From Nipponacmea schrenckii (taxonomy: Eukaryota > Mollusca > Gastropoda > Lottiidae): a DNA stretch of 64,000 nt. The notes under the pieces were generated by a model. It was not told where the DNA came from, ran no database searches, and saw nothing but the letters and a program-made list of their open reading frames with translations. Position 1 is the first letter of the stretch; every line of letters starts with the position of its first letter. Of the stretch, positions 48,391-60,500 are shown piece after piece. Made by a program: the position numbers and the translations under genes. The stretch is from assembly GCA_030562195.1 (NCBI GenBank), contig JAUJPP010000005.1:19021106-19085105 (forward strand), written 5' to 3'.

Positions 48391-48745
48391 TTTTACGTCC
48401 TACTGACTCTTTACTCTTAGCGCACTGGGTTTTACGTCCTACTGATCCCGTGACCTCACTAAAGTCTAAATTCGGGTTAGATTTTACGTCCTACTGATGC
48501 TAACTTTACCACGGTCTCAATTCGCACTGGGTTTTAGGCCTTACTGATTCTAACCTTACCACAGTCTCAATTCGCACTGGGTTTTACTTCCTACTGATCC
48601 TGACCTTGCCGCAGTCTCAATTCGCACTAAGTTTTAAGTCCTACTAATCCTAACCTTACCAAAGCCTCAATTCGCACTGGATTTTAATTCCTTCTGATCC
48701 TAACCTTGTCGCAGTCTCAATTCGCACTGGTTTTTATGCCGAGTT
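48391..48745. repeat. 50-bp tandem array resembling SINE tail, ~7 copies
   Basis: TTTTACGTCCTACTGATCCT starts at about 48391, 48430, 48482, 48532, 48582, 48632, 48682 and 48732, each followed by CAGTCTCAATTCGCACTGGG. TTTTACGTCCTACT is the reverse complement of the SINE tail AGTAGGACGTAAAA, and another tail piece (GAAATGGAGTTTTGCGTTCT) follows at 48786. The array seems to have grown from a SINE end. It begins 25 bp upstream of the TMEM26 ATG. Confidence 0.85.
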
Positions 48746-48896
48746 GGTCTATATCGTATTCAGGTTTGCCTTTTCAGTTAACGGAATGAAATGGAGTTTT
48801 GCGTTCTAATGCCCCTGTAGTCCTGTTTCAGTTTCATCGTAGTTTTTATTAACAGACAGTTGTTTTGTTAATTTCTCGGTTTGGTTATATACTTAA

Positions 48897-49085
48897 ATGA
48901 AGTTTTACACCGTACTACTGCTCCTTGTCTTGAGATTTGTTTATACTCAAAGAGTAAAAACCCACAAAGTCCAAAAAGTATCAGAGCATCTTGAATCGGT
49001 CCATGTCCTAGAACAGGATGATTGTAAACTCAATTCAGATTTGATAATTAAGTTGTCCAACACAAACTTTTTTAAGAAAATATAA
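48897..49085 (+). CDS. small possible secreted peptide, 62 aa
   Basis: ATG 48897 opens a frame with a classical signal peptide (KFYTVLLLLVLRFVYTQ) and a charged mature part with a single Cys, ending at 49085. No family is recognised. A nearby frame after an acceptor at 49409 is Cys-rich, but the intron phases available do not join it. Could be a lineage-specific short peptide or a chance frame. Confidence 0.25.
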   Translation: MKFYTVLLLLVLRFVYTQRVKTHKVQKVSEHLESVHVLEQDDCKLNSDLIIKLSNTNFFKKI

Positions 49086-50987
49086 AAAAAAAACTGTAAT
49101 TTTAAACAATTCCAAGCTAAAAGAATCAAACTGTTGGGCTTTTTCAATATTCCACATAAAAAGTCGAAATTTATACAGTAATCATAATCCAGACAGTTTC
49201 ACATCAGAAATAAAACTTCACTGCGTAGAAACAGAAAAATCTTGAACATATGGTCGTCTATTTCCAATTGTGATATACAACTTTGGTTGTACCGCCTTCG
49301 AATCTGCGAATCTGTAGCTTTGAAGATTTTCAGATTGTTATACCGACGACCTGATTGGTTAGTAGTTAGTTGATTGACCAATGAATAGCTGTGTTTGTCA
49401 TTCTAGAATTCCTACCGCCTGTGACAATGTTTGTTCATCATGTTCTAGAGAATGTATCTGTTTTGGACGTGATGAAATCATTCTATTACAATAATAATAT
49501 TAGGAGATTCTGTTTGTCTAATAATTTAAGTAATGACTATCATGACTCGCTGAAAACAACCAGAAAAAGAATAAGAAAATTAAAACGCAGTATTATGATA
49601 AATTTGGAGAAAGGATACGATCTAGAAGTTCCATAGAACAATATACAATTTATGAAAAATTACTATGAATCATTCTAGTTAATGGGGAAAATTACCCAAT
49701 TTCTTTCCCGTAATTTTAATTATATCGAATCGTTGTTGATGTAATGAGATTTTTGAGTACATTGGTACTGATTATAGCATAATTCAAGCATCTTCTTGTT
49801 TAGTTTCATGCTCTGGTCGTTGTGATTCAACCATTTCTTATGCAATACCTTCTCGTTTAGTTCCATGCTCTGGTCGTTGTGATTCAACCATTTCTTATGC
49901 AATACCTTCTCGTTTAGTTTCATGCTCTGGTCGTTGTGATTCAACCATTTCTTATGCCAATACCTTCTCGTTTAGTTCCATGCTCTGGCCGTAGTGATTC
50001 AATCATTTCTTATGTCAATATCTTCTCGTTTAGTTTCATGCTATGGACGTTTTTATTCAAGCATTTCTTATGCCAATATCTTCTCGTTTAGTTTCATGCT
50101 CTGACCGATGTTATTCAAGCATTTCTTATGCCATTCATGCTCTGGTCGTTGTTATGCAACCATTCCTTATGCCAATACCTTCTCGTTTAATTTCATACTC
50201 TGGCCGTTGTGATTCAAGCATTTCTTATGCCAATATCTTCTCGTTTAATTTTATGCTCTGGCCGTTGTTATTCAAGCATTTCTTATGCCAATATCTTCTC
50301 GTTTAGTTTCATGCTCTGGCCGTTGATATTCAAGCATTTCTTATGCCAATATCTTCTCGTTTAGTTTCATGCTCTGGCCGTTGTTATTCAAGCATTTCTT
50401 ATGCCAATATCTTCTCGTTTAGTTTCATGCTCTGGCCGTTGATATTCAAGCATTTCTTATGCCAATATCTTCTCGTTTAGTTTCATGCTAATGTGATATC
50501 TCACCTTGAAATACCGTCAATACCTGTATCACTTTTCAACTCTAATCCTTAAGATATGATGATTATAGGTTAAAGGTTATTTCATTTGTCAAAGCCTATA
50601 TAAGTCACATGACCTCTTAAATTTTTTTGTCATTACTTTATCTCTGTCAAGTTTGTTGATCGGGAGTACATTTAAGAAGTTGATAATGGTCTTTGGGTCG
50701 TCGACTTAATTAACCTTATCCATGAGTGTGTCAACTACGACAATATTCAGCTGACGATCTTTAACAGCAAACAGTAGATACCCGTGCAATAGTGTTCGTC
50801 CAAGAGTTTCCAGGGAAAAATTGTCGCTGGTGAAAATAAAAGAATATAAAAGATTGATTGTCAAAATGTTGACATGTTTTAAGACTAACATTTATCAAAC
50901 TTTTTAATATTGATTTGCTTAACGTTGGAGCGTTTCGTTGAGACGTAAAAAAGAATATTTCTCAAAAAATAAACCTAGATTATTCTG
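49086..50987. other. intergenic, no further gene seen
   Basis: Holds the 58 bp tandem array at 49785-50490. No supported exon. Confidence 0.5.
49785..50490. repeat. 58-bp tandem array, ~12 copies
   Basis: Unit CATTTCTTATGCCAATATCT followed by TCTCGTTTAGTTTCATGCTC and TGGCCGTTGTTATTCAAG. Early copies are diverged or shortened, late copies nearly identical, as expected for homogenisation toward one end. Confidence 0.92.
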
Positions 50988-53701
50988 ATGAAACTAGAGA
51001 TTTTGGAGTCAGATTATTCCAGGTTTGAAGTGAAAGAAACAAAGATGGTGAAAATCTCTAAAAATTTGGTGCTGAGGATCTTGGCAGTGTTTGTAGGTTG
51101 CATAGGGATGGCGATTGCTGGCTCAATTTTTATTTTTAATGCCTACTCGAACGCCATTAAGAAGAAATTCGGCTACAAGCAATCTGACGGTGAGTTCAAT
51201 TTCATGGAATAAATGCATATGGAATGTTTTGTCTCTTTAAATGTATGAGTCTTTCATTCCAAAACGTATCAAGAACCTTCAAGAAGTAAAACAGGTCACC
51301 AATTTACTGAAAGTTTTGTGAGCATTCATAACTTGAATTGATGATCTAGTACAGCAAGAGGCTGCAATCTTATTAGAATACCATGACAAGAGTGACAAAA
51401 AAAAAACCTTTCAATATTGCAACATTTTTATTTGCAATAACACTTTTGATAATACACCATTTTCTTACAGTTGAAATGATGGCGGCGTTGGGCAATTTTG
51501 GTATTTCTATAGGGTTTCCAGCAGGTTTCATGTACGAGAAAATTGGTGCACGATGGACGTCATTCACAGCTCTGATACTAACTAGCGTGGGTTTTATGAT
51601 GTTGTATACGACTTATAATGACGTCGAGTTTTATAAAGATCATGCCTATTTACAGGATATCTACTTCTTCTTGGCAGGTAAAGTAACCAAAATGTGATTC
51701 ATTAAGGAAGGCTCTGGTATATAATTTACGTGAGTTCTAATCTCAACCGGAGTGTGAACGTCCGCTGAACTTGAATATTCATCTTCACTCATAATTCCAG
51801 TTGTCCCAACTGTATTTGGGTATGGATAATCAGTGGAAGGTTAATGCGCAGCTGGTAGAAAGTATACCTGTCATTCCGGTCTTGTGAACCTAATTTGTCA
51901 TCTTTGTAAAATATAGATTTGTTCTTTCTTTTTTTATACTAATTACATGGTGTTTTTTCCACACAAGAATCACACGTAGAGTTTGGTGTGAATTCAGCGA
52001 ATTTCTATACAAACTAAGGAAAGAGATCGTCTCATTACAGAACCCTGTCTTACTCCGACATCGAAATTAATCTTATTAAATTTCCGAAATACGCTATTTC
52101 TCCTTTCTGTGTATGCTGTCTGAAAACTCAGATATCTTTACACTACCCCATCTTTTTTAGTCACCCAAGAGATAGTCGGGTGGGGTCATATTACCAATAC
52201 CAAAAAGTAGAACACAATGATGATAACACGAGATAAATGACTGGATGATAAACCATGTTCAATCACTTGACGTATAACAACCATAATATTAGGTCAAAGA
52301 TAAACCACATGATTTTACACAAAACAGTTCTAGGTGACCTCGTCTAAAAAGAGCTAATATTCTGAAATTCTTAAATAGAATAATAATAATAATAGAATTC
52401 ATTGTAAAATCGAATGCTCGAAGCACCTCGAGAAAGGTCTGTTATTCTTGTAAATAATGGCCTGTCTTTACGATATTTTTCATAGTTCGATCTGTCCGGT
52501 TATATCATAGATCCATCGATATTAAACCACAAATTCTACATATCAACCTGCCGTCCTGTCAAGAAATCCGCCACTGAAGCTAAAACTAATTTTATATTTG
52601 TAATGTTTTCTAGGGTTCGGTGCTATTTTTACCTACATGTCCTGTCTTACAACCAGTATGAACAATGTTGCAGCGCGACATCGCGGTAAAATCGTCGGTC
52701 TTCTCGACTCGGCATTCAGTGCGGGTCCAGCTTTAGTCGCACTTATATACGGCGTCGTTTTCGTAAACGGACACGTAAAAGACGAGGAGAACCAGAATTT
52801 ACAAGGATTTTATTTATTCTCCGCTATTACGTTTGGTGTCGTGAATGTATTAGGAGTTATAATTTTAGATGTGTATATGCACGAGGATCCGACAGTCAAA
52901 CAATTAACTATCCAAGATAGTCAGGATACAATCGTCACTAAAAATGAGCCTGAAAATCCGGAACTGGAAGAAAGTATTCATAACGATGGGAAGGATATTC
53001 GAGGTTTGAAATTATTAAAGATGTTTGATTTTCATTTCCTACTGTGGCCGTATATTATGTGTGCGAGTCTGCAGCTCATGTACATCAACAATATTACAAC
53101 GTATTTAAAATCTTTTCATCATGAAGATAAGAGTACATTATTTACAGTTTTAAATCCAATTTCAGCCACATTTTCTAAATTACTCATTGGTTTTATATCT
53201 GATGCTTTGATTGACAAGGTGCCACGTGCAGGAGTCATTCTATTTACTACGTGCTTACAAACTGTCGTTTTAGCCGTCTGCGTGTTTTATGGCGATTTGT
53301 ATCCAGTGATTTTATTGGCTCTGTTCGGAGTCGGAATTCCCAACGGCGCTACCTGGTGCCTCACTCCTACCATGACCAGTGAATTTTTCGGGATGAAATA
53401 TTTCGGACTAAATTGGGGCTTTATGATGGTCGGGACTGCGTTTGGGGGATTGATAATTCAAAAAATATTCGGAGCTTTATACGAGCTTGAAATCGGTGAT
53501 CCGTCAGTTACGGACTGTTATGGGTTGAAGTGTTTCAGATGGAGCTATGCTATTGCCGCCGTATGGAGTTTGTGTTCGTCTATATTTTACTTAGGACTTC
53601 TAGAAAGGCGCCTAGCATTGAGGAAGATGAAAAAACAAAAACAAGACGAGTCAAAGAAACGAACAGAGTCGGTAGCTTGGAAACACAGTGTATCCATGTA
53701 G
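50988..53701 (+). CDS. MFS transporter, NFD4/nodulin-like family
   Basis: Exons 50988-51189, 51471-51677 and 52614-53701, phase 1 at both junctions; 498 aa. Twelve hydrophobic segments are consistent with the major facilitator fold: TM1 LAVFVGCIGMAIAGSIFIFN, then FGYKQSDG, a TM2 ALGNFGISIGFPAGFMYEKIG (equivalent to the MFS loop 2-3 box), NVAARHRGKIVGLLDSAFS, a charged central loop (~235-285, E/N/D-rich), and a second half with GVGIPNGATWCLTPTMTSEFFGMKYFG. The pattern resembles NUCLEAR FUSION DEFECTIVE 4/nodulin-like transporters. Substrate unknown. Basic tail after TM12. Intron 2 contains a LINE RT remnant. The start has no competing in-frame ATG upstream. Confidence 0.88.
51990..52075 (-). 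mobile_element. LINE reverse transcriptase remnant in MFS intron 2
   Basis: Minus-strand reading gives NFDVGVRQGSVM, the GVRQGSVLSP RT block, then frameshifts and stops. It is a short inactive fragment antisense to the transporter. Confidence 0.55.
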
Positions 53702-56150
53702 AAACATTGATATGATTGTTAATATCTAGCATAGCCCTACCTTGAAACATAGACCTATGTTTATTCTATGTAACGTGTATAGTAGTTCTATGTAGCTTAT
53801 AGAAACGTTGCCTGTAAGAATATCCATGTAGTGTTTTGATAATAAACTCTTTATTTTACATGGGTCAGAATTAGGTCCAATACACAAGGACAGGGTCCTG
53901 TCTAACATTCAGCCCATTGGGGCAATACACAAGAATATGATCCTGTTTATCTTTCACCCCATTTGAACAAACAAACTCTTTATTTTACATGGGTCAGAAT
54001 TAGGTCCAATACACAAGGACATGATCCTGTCTAACATTCAACCCATTGGGACGAACACAGACTCTTAATTTTACATGGGCCAGAATTAGGTCTAATACAC
54101 AAGGACATGATCCTGTCTACCATTCAACCCATGGGGACATTACCATGGATGATATGAGAAAAATAGACATAAAAAAATAATACAAATATTTCGATGTGTA
54201 TTAGATGAACAGATCTATGTTCCTGCGATCAAGAACATGTGAAGCATAATATTCAATTTATGTAACCGATTTATATGACTGAACAAACTTCAAATTACAT
54301 ACATATTCAAATCTGGACCAAAATATATCACCTTAATGTCTGTTCAAGTGCTGCAGGCGGGCTACCCAACCCTAATCCATTTTATATTCTTATTTATTTA
54401 CTAAGGAGGGGGGGGGTAGGATTTACCCTATAGTGAGATGTTTATAGCAAAGCAGAACAGATATCTTTGATTAATGGCTAATTTTAATGAAAGTGTCATT
54501 TTGAAAAAAAAGTTTTTAAAAGTTTTTAATGGTTTTATGGTACATGTACTTAATGTAGAAAGGAGGTGTAGATCGTCGAATATTTGCTTGTAATGAAAAT
54601 ATTTTTTTCATTTCCTGCCACAGTGACATCGGAACTGAGGAGGATGTACCTCACTGGGAGAAGGGGTGGGAGGGATGGTTCTAGTCTCCTTTATTGAGCT
54701 CTCACCCTTCTAAACCTTCTACAATAATATACGTGAGAGCAGATAAATCAGGCCAGCTTCTACCCAAGATTGACGAAAATGAAGATGGAGACACAAACAG
54801 CACCCCCCCCCCCCCTATGCCATATCACCGCACATCCACTCTTACTTCATGAAATGTCAACCAAAATACAAACTATACGGAATTTAGCGTGTCGCAACAC
54901 AACAACGTTGCATTATAAAAACGATCTAGGTTTCAACAGAAACTCTCACTTGTTTGCACTCAATCAAAATACTGAAAGAATATCGAATATTATTTGGCTA
55001 AAATTCAACTCGATCTGAACCTACATAAAATGTATCTATAATTTTCATAAAACTAAATAGCAGACATACGAAATCAAACATGGTTCATTTTATCAGATTT
55101 TTCGGACTAACCATTCGTTTCGTTTAAAAAAAAAAAGAGAAATCCGACATTTTAAATAATCGGCGTCGTTACCAACAAAATGGCGGGTGTAAACAAATGA
55201 AAGGCCAGCAAGTGTCCGTTAATTGATTCCGTTTATTATTCTAAATATACAAAGAATTTGTGAGTAAACTTGTTAGTTTTTTTGCCTCTGATATGATTTG
55301 TTGCTATACATTATCAACAATGCTGTAGTCGACTGGTTGGCTCCATATTGATTGACTAGCCTACAACACAACTGACAAAAAAAGAAAAAAATCAATGAAA
55401 TTTCACGAAATTTATGAAAACCTTCATATTGGTAAGCTAGCTGTAATAGTGAAAATGAAATCACTCATTTTGCATGACATGCATTAGAACACTAGGATAA
55501 AAGACTAAACAAATGTAAACAAGATACAAAACATACTAGACTAAACAAAAAAAAAAATTGAGGCTATTGAAATTTCATATGATATTGACAATTTTATGTT
55601 TGTATGTTTAATGTGTACCTGGAATTCTTATAAAACTGATTGATTTTAGAAAAGAATTAATAATGAAATTTAAATTTAAAATTTGTCAAATATTGGTTTA
55701 ATTATTTTAGTTTGATCACTATTTGTTAAACACTTCAGACGTAAAATACAACAATGGTATATCATTATTTAGGTATACAGTTGTCTAAATATTAACTTTA
55801 CTTGTCATAAAAACAGATCTCTTTATATAACTGAATCAATAAAACTATTTTACTTCATCTTATTTATTGTCATTCCAGCATGATACAAACCAATCTAAAT
55901 GAACAAAAATTAGTTATTACTAATTGACTCTAATTAAAAAATGTTGGTTTCATTAGCATTTTTTATTTTTTTTTTTTATGGTTTAACATTTTATTTTCAT
56001 TCCAATATTTATACATAATACAGCAACAATTTAACAGTACACGCAATACATACACTCACACATACAGTCAATTTTATATCATAAACAGTTTCATTTCATT
56101 TCATTAGCATTATTGGTGTGTAAATGCAATAGATCACACCGAAAACTTAC
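53702..56150. other. intergenic, no gene seen
   Basis: Apart from repeat family B copies (53842-54140) and homopolymer tracts, no exon is supported. Confidence 0.5.
53842..54140 (-). repeat. dispersed repeat family B, three linked copies
   Basis: TTTATTTTACATGGGTCAGA, ATTAGGTCCAATACACAAGG and CCTGTCTAACATTCAACCCA recur about three times. In the opposite orientation (58990-59185) the element ends GACCCATGTAAAATAAAGAG followed by (TTA)n, which looks like a retroposon 3' tail with a polyadenylation-like AATAAA. Confidence 0.75.
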
Positions 56151-56153
56151 TTA

Positions 56154-56563
56154 AGGGGCCCAGGCTTGATTCGGACAATCATCCGACAGCCTCAAACACA
56201 TGAAATCTTTTGTTTAGCTAATCAGAAATAGTCTACTATCCATAATTATCCGTGTTTGAAAAATCATAATGTCTTAAGATATTACGAACGTCCTGCCATA
56301 TTGGAAAACAGTTCGTCTTGATAATCAAAGAGTTATCCATCCCGCCGTGCAATAGCGGTCATCTATATAAATAGACGACAACGCATTTTCAATTGTAGAC
56401 TTTGTCAACAGGACACACAGTTTTCAGACTGACTGGAGACCACCCGCGTACAGCACGGAAAAAATATGAAAAGTGAAATTTTTTGTTTGAGGTATATTTC
56501 AAGGTATTTTGCGATTTTCTTAGAGCTTTCAAAACGACCCCTAAAAATCAAGCCTGGGCCCCT
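56154..56563. mobile_element. MITE, 410 bp, TTA/TTAA target duplication
   Basis: Terminal inverted repeats AGGGGCCCAGGCTTGATT and its complement ending at 56563. Flanks read TTA on both sides (TTAA if the repeat is taken one base shorter on the left). TTA would fit PIF/Harbinger, TTAA piggyBac-like elements. No coding capacity. Confidence 0.8.
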
Positions 56564-56689
56564 TTAATTGACTTAAATAAAGTAATGTATTCAGTTTGTC
56601 ATGATATCTTTTGTGTTTAAACACCAATAATGCTTATGTGACAAATGTAACTCTACTTAATGCAATTTCACTGTTAGACATGATTGGTT

Positions 56690-57445
56690 ATATGTATATC
56701 GTTGTTGTATATTTATTATGTTGCTGTATATCTATGTTGTTGTATATCCATGTTTGTTGTATATCTATGTTTGTTGTTGTATATCTATGTTGTTTTATAG
56801 TTATGTTGATTTATATCTATGATGTTGTATAATCTATGTTGTTGTATATCAATGTGTGTTGTATATTTTTGTTGTTGCTATGTTGTTGTATATCTATGTT
56901 GTTGTATATCGATGTTTGTTGTGTATCTATGTTGTTTTATATCTATGTTGTTGTATATCTATATTTTTTGTATATACATCTATGCTGTATATATATCTAT
57001 GTTGTTATATATCTATGTTGTTGTATATCTATATTTGTTGTATATCTATGTTTGTTGTATATCTTTGTTGTTGTATATCGATGTTTGTTGTGTATAGTCT
57101 ATGTTGTTGTATATCTATATTTGTTGTATATCTATGTTTGTTGTATATCTATGTTGCTATCTATATTTCTGTATATCTATGTTGCTATCTATATTTCTGT
57201 ATATCTATGCTGCTATCTATATATCTGTATATCTATGTTGCTATCTATATTTCTGTATATCTATGTTGCTATCTATATTTCTGTATATCTATGTTGCTAT
57301 CTATATTTCTGTATATCTATGTTGCTATCTATATTTCTGTATATCTATGTTGCTATCTATATTTCTGTATATCTATGTTGCTATCTATATTTCTGTATAT
57401 CTATGTTGCTATCTATATTTCTGTATATCTATGTTGTCTTCTACA
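56690..57445. repeat. composite (TATATCTATGTTGTTG)n / 28-bp tandem array
   Basis: The left half has ~16 bp units TGTATATCTATGTTGT; the right half (from about 57150) is a regular 28 bp unit CTATCTATATTTCTGTATAT plus CTATGTTG, about ten copies. The unit has no stop in any plus-strand frame and 28 is not a multiple of three, so all three frames stay open (frames of 92 to 233 residues). None is a gene. It lies about 120 bp before the CFAP74 start. Confidence 0.95.
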
Positions 57446-57567
57446 GAATGGAAAGGTGCTATTATTATTATTCTAATAGTTTAATATATAATAGCGTTTC
57501 TTGCCACTCTGATAATTTTAATTATTTCAGTGATTAAGAAGTGAAGGCTTTTAGATGATAATAAAAA

Positions 57568-60500
57568 ATGGAAAGCAGTATAGTTAACAAGTCAACTAAC
57601 AATGAAATAATTAACACTCATTATGAAGCTCCTAATGAATTAGTGGATAAACCCACAAATGATGGTGGAAATGAAATAATTAACTGTACTAATGAGAAAC
57701 TGTATGAGATTAAAGACTATGATAATGATAATGATGATGAACTTGGTTTAGATTTTGAAGAAGAAGACGAGGATGATGATTCTATTATCAGGTAAATAAA
57801 ATAAAAATAGATAAAATCCTTGCTAGATATGGCTTCCTTTAGCAATGACATATAAAATCTAAAAGCATAATTAGGTTTATCTCATCACAACATAGATCTG
57901 TTCATCTCATATACATGTACTTGTGTATTTTAAAACTGATTGTAGCCTACTGTTCATAAAAAAAAAATTTACTATTAAAAAAAATTATGATAAAAATTAA
58001 GTCCAATACACGTGAACAAGGTCCTGTCTAACATTCAGCCCATGGTCAAGTAAAAACCTCGGTACAAGAAATTATGTATATTTCAGCGAACCAGTTTATC
58101 CAATGACAGCAGAAGAGAAAATTTCGTGGCAAGAACAAATTCGAATGATTCATCTAAGAAGTCATATTAATGAACTGGATGATAAAGTCAAAAGTTGTAC
58201 GTATGAAACAGAAAAAACAAGGTATTTTGAGTGACATTTTTAGTAGCGATGAAAAAGTTGATTGTTTTTGTGATGTTACTTTTGAAGTTAGACATTTTAG
58301 TATGTTATAATCCAGGATCTTATTCTCTAAAAGCTAAGCTTGAATAAAATCTAGTTTTAAGAAATATAGTATTCTAATTGGATAAAACACAACTAAATTT
58401 AAAATAAGTTTAGTGATTGCCCAATTAGACGACTGGAACACTAAGATTGTCTTAAATTAGGTTTCCAAGAATAAGTCTCGAGATTAGATAACAAAACTAA
58501 ATTTAAAATCAATTTTAGTGACTGACCAATCAGATGACTGGAACACATGAACTCTATGAAATCTCATTTTAACATATTAATTTTAACAATAGTGAGCTCC
58601 ACTGTGCCAGTGTGTTCTGTTGATTAGTAACTTGTTACCTGTCTAATCACCATCCTAATCACTCACTGAATTATATATTTATAGGGAAGAGTTGAAACAG
58701 TGTAGAAATCAGATAAATTTATTAGAAACAAAACGAGATGAAACTTTTATTCAGATTGAAACAGCTGAGACAGATGATAATATGTAAGTCTAATGTTACA
58801 CAACGCTTTACAGAAACTATTTTTATATTACCACAAGGGCATTTCTGTATAGATTTACGAAAAAATACCAACAACACTTTAAAGGGAAACATTACCAAAT
58901 AGATTTTAATGATATACAGACAATCTTTTATGACTCTTTCTTGATAAATCACCACAAGTGCAAAGCTCTGCCATGGGCTGAATCTAAGACAGGACCATGT
59001 CCTTGTGTATTGTGTATTCTGACCCATGTAAAATAAAGAGTTTGTTTGTCCAAATGGACTGAATGTGAGACAGGACCATGTCTTTGTGTATTTGGCCTAA
59101 TTCTGAATGTTAGACAGGACCATGTCTTTGTGTATTTGGCCTAATTCTGACCCATGTAAAATAAAGAGTTTATTATTATTATTATGAAGTATTTTTTCAA
59201 TTTATGACATGTTTTGATATGACGAAGACGTGTTTGTGATGTAATTTATCACCACAAATTACTGTTAGTTAATAAAGAAATAAATTATGGAATATTTTTT
59301 TAAGGCATTATCACTAAGAATATAGTGCAGTTAATAACACCTTTTATCATACGAGCGATATCTACTGTAGAATACCTTATTGGGTGATAAATCTAAAAGA
59401 TTTGTTTTCTGGTAAAATAAAAGGGATTAAGTATGTAAATTATGAAAGTGTTTGGCTAGTTTTTCTTTAACAAGATAATATGTCATAATTTCATATACAA
59501 TTGATACTAATATTGATATGTGTATATTTCAGAGCGGCAGTATATCGTTTAAAATCAGCACATGAAAAACTGATGAAGGAATTAGAATCAGAAGAAGAAC
59601 TAGAAGAGAAAATAGTTGCTAGACTGGAGGAAGCAGAGTAAGGACTGACAAAATTGTTCTTTATGTGATTTCAGGGAATATGAGTCATAATTTCTGAAAA
59701 TCAACCTTAACTTGTGCTCTACTACCAAAGCATTCACATTTCATTTCATTTATTCATTAATAAAAACCACTTTCATTCATTTCATTTCATTTATTCATTA
59801 ATAAAAACCACTTTCATTCATTTCATTTCATTTATTCATTAATAAAACTCACTTTCATTCATAATCTTTAAATGACATTTAGAAGTCGGTAGGATTTTAT
59901 ATAATAATGATTATTGCTTGATAAAGATTCCTGTTTGTGAATTGAAACATTGTTTAACTTAAAGAGAAGTAGTATATCCATAAGAGTGTATTTTGTTGTT
60001 ATATAACTTTCATTCATTCATTCATTGTAGATATGAATTATGGAAAGCGGAAGTAGAGAAAGGAAAGTTTTTATTGGCTGAGAATGAATTAAGATATAAG
60101 GAACAACAGTTAGTTCGAGAGAAAACCAACCATGCTTTAAATAGGTTGACTAAAGAGGAGAAACTAGCCAAACAAACCACAAACACTCTAAAAGAAATGG
60201 ATAGGTACTTGATTTCCAAATATAATTTCTTCTTTCAACTCTATTTAAGCATTCCCCAGAAATTATGATAAATAATTTTGATTAGGTAAACCATTTCCCC
60301 CAACAAGGCAGTTTTATAAAAAGTGGGATTCTTACTCTAAACACACAATTGTGGACCAAAAAATGAACATTCAGTACCCAATTTGACAAGAGCATTGAAA
60401 AAGTATGTATTTGAACTTGAAACTTTCAGGCAAGAATCTGAGATGATGTTAGAACAAAGATTAAGACATCAACAAGCCATGGAAGAATCTAGAAAAAGTC

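Noticed and set aside
49409..49495. Cys-rich 28-residue frame after an acceptor-like CTAG (CDNVCSSC..CICF)
   Set aside because: It needs a phase 2 partner, and neither donor in the upstream signal-peptide frame (48897) supplies it; too short to support alone.
54770..55018. 82 aa frame downstream of the MFS gene
   Set aside because: Contains a C homopolymer-encoded Pro run, no conserved feature, no splice context.
56819..57537. Long hydrophobic Cys/Tyr-rich open frames on the plus strand
   Set aside because: They arise from a stop-free tandem repeat read in three frames. No signal of codon constraint or domain.
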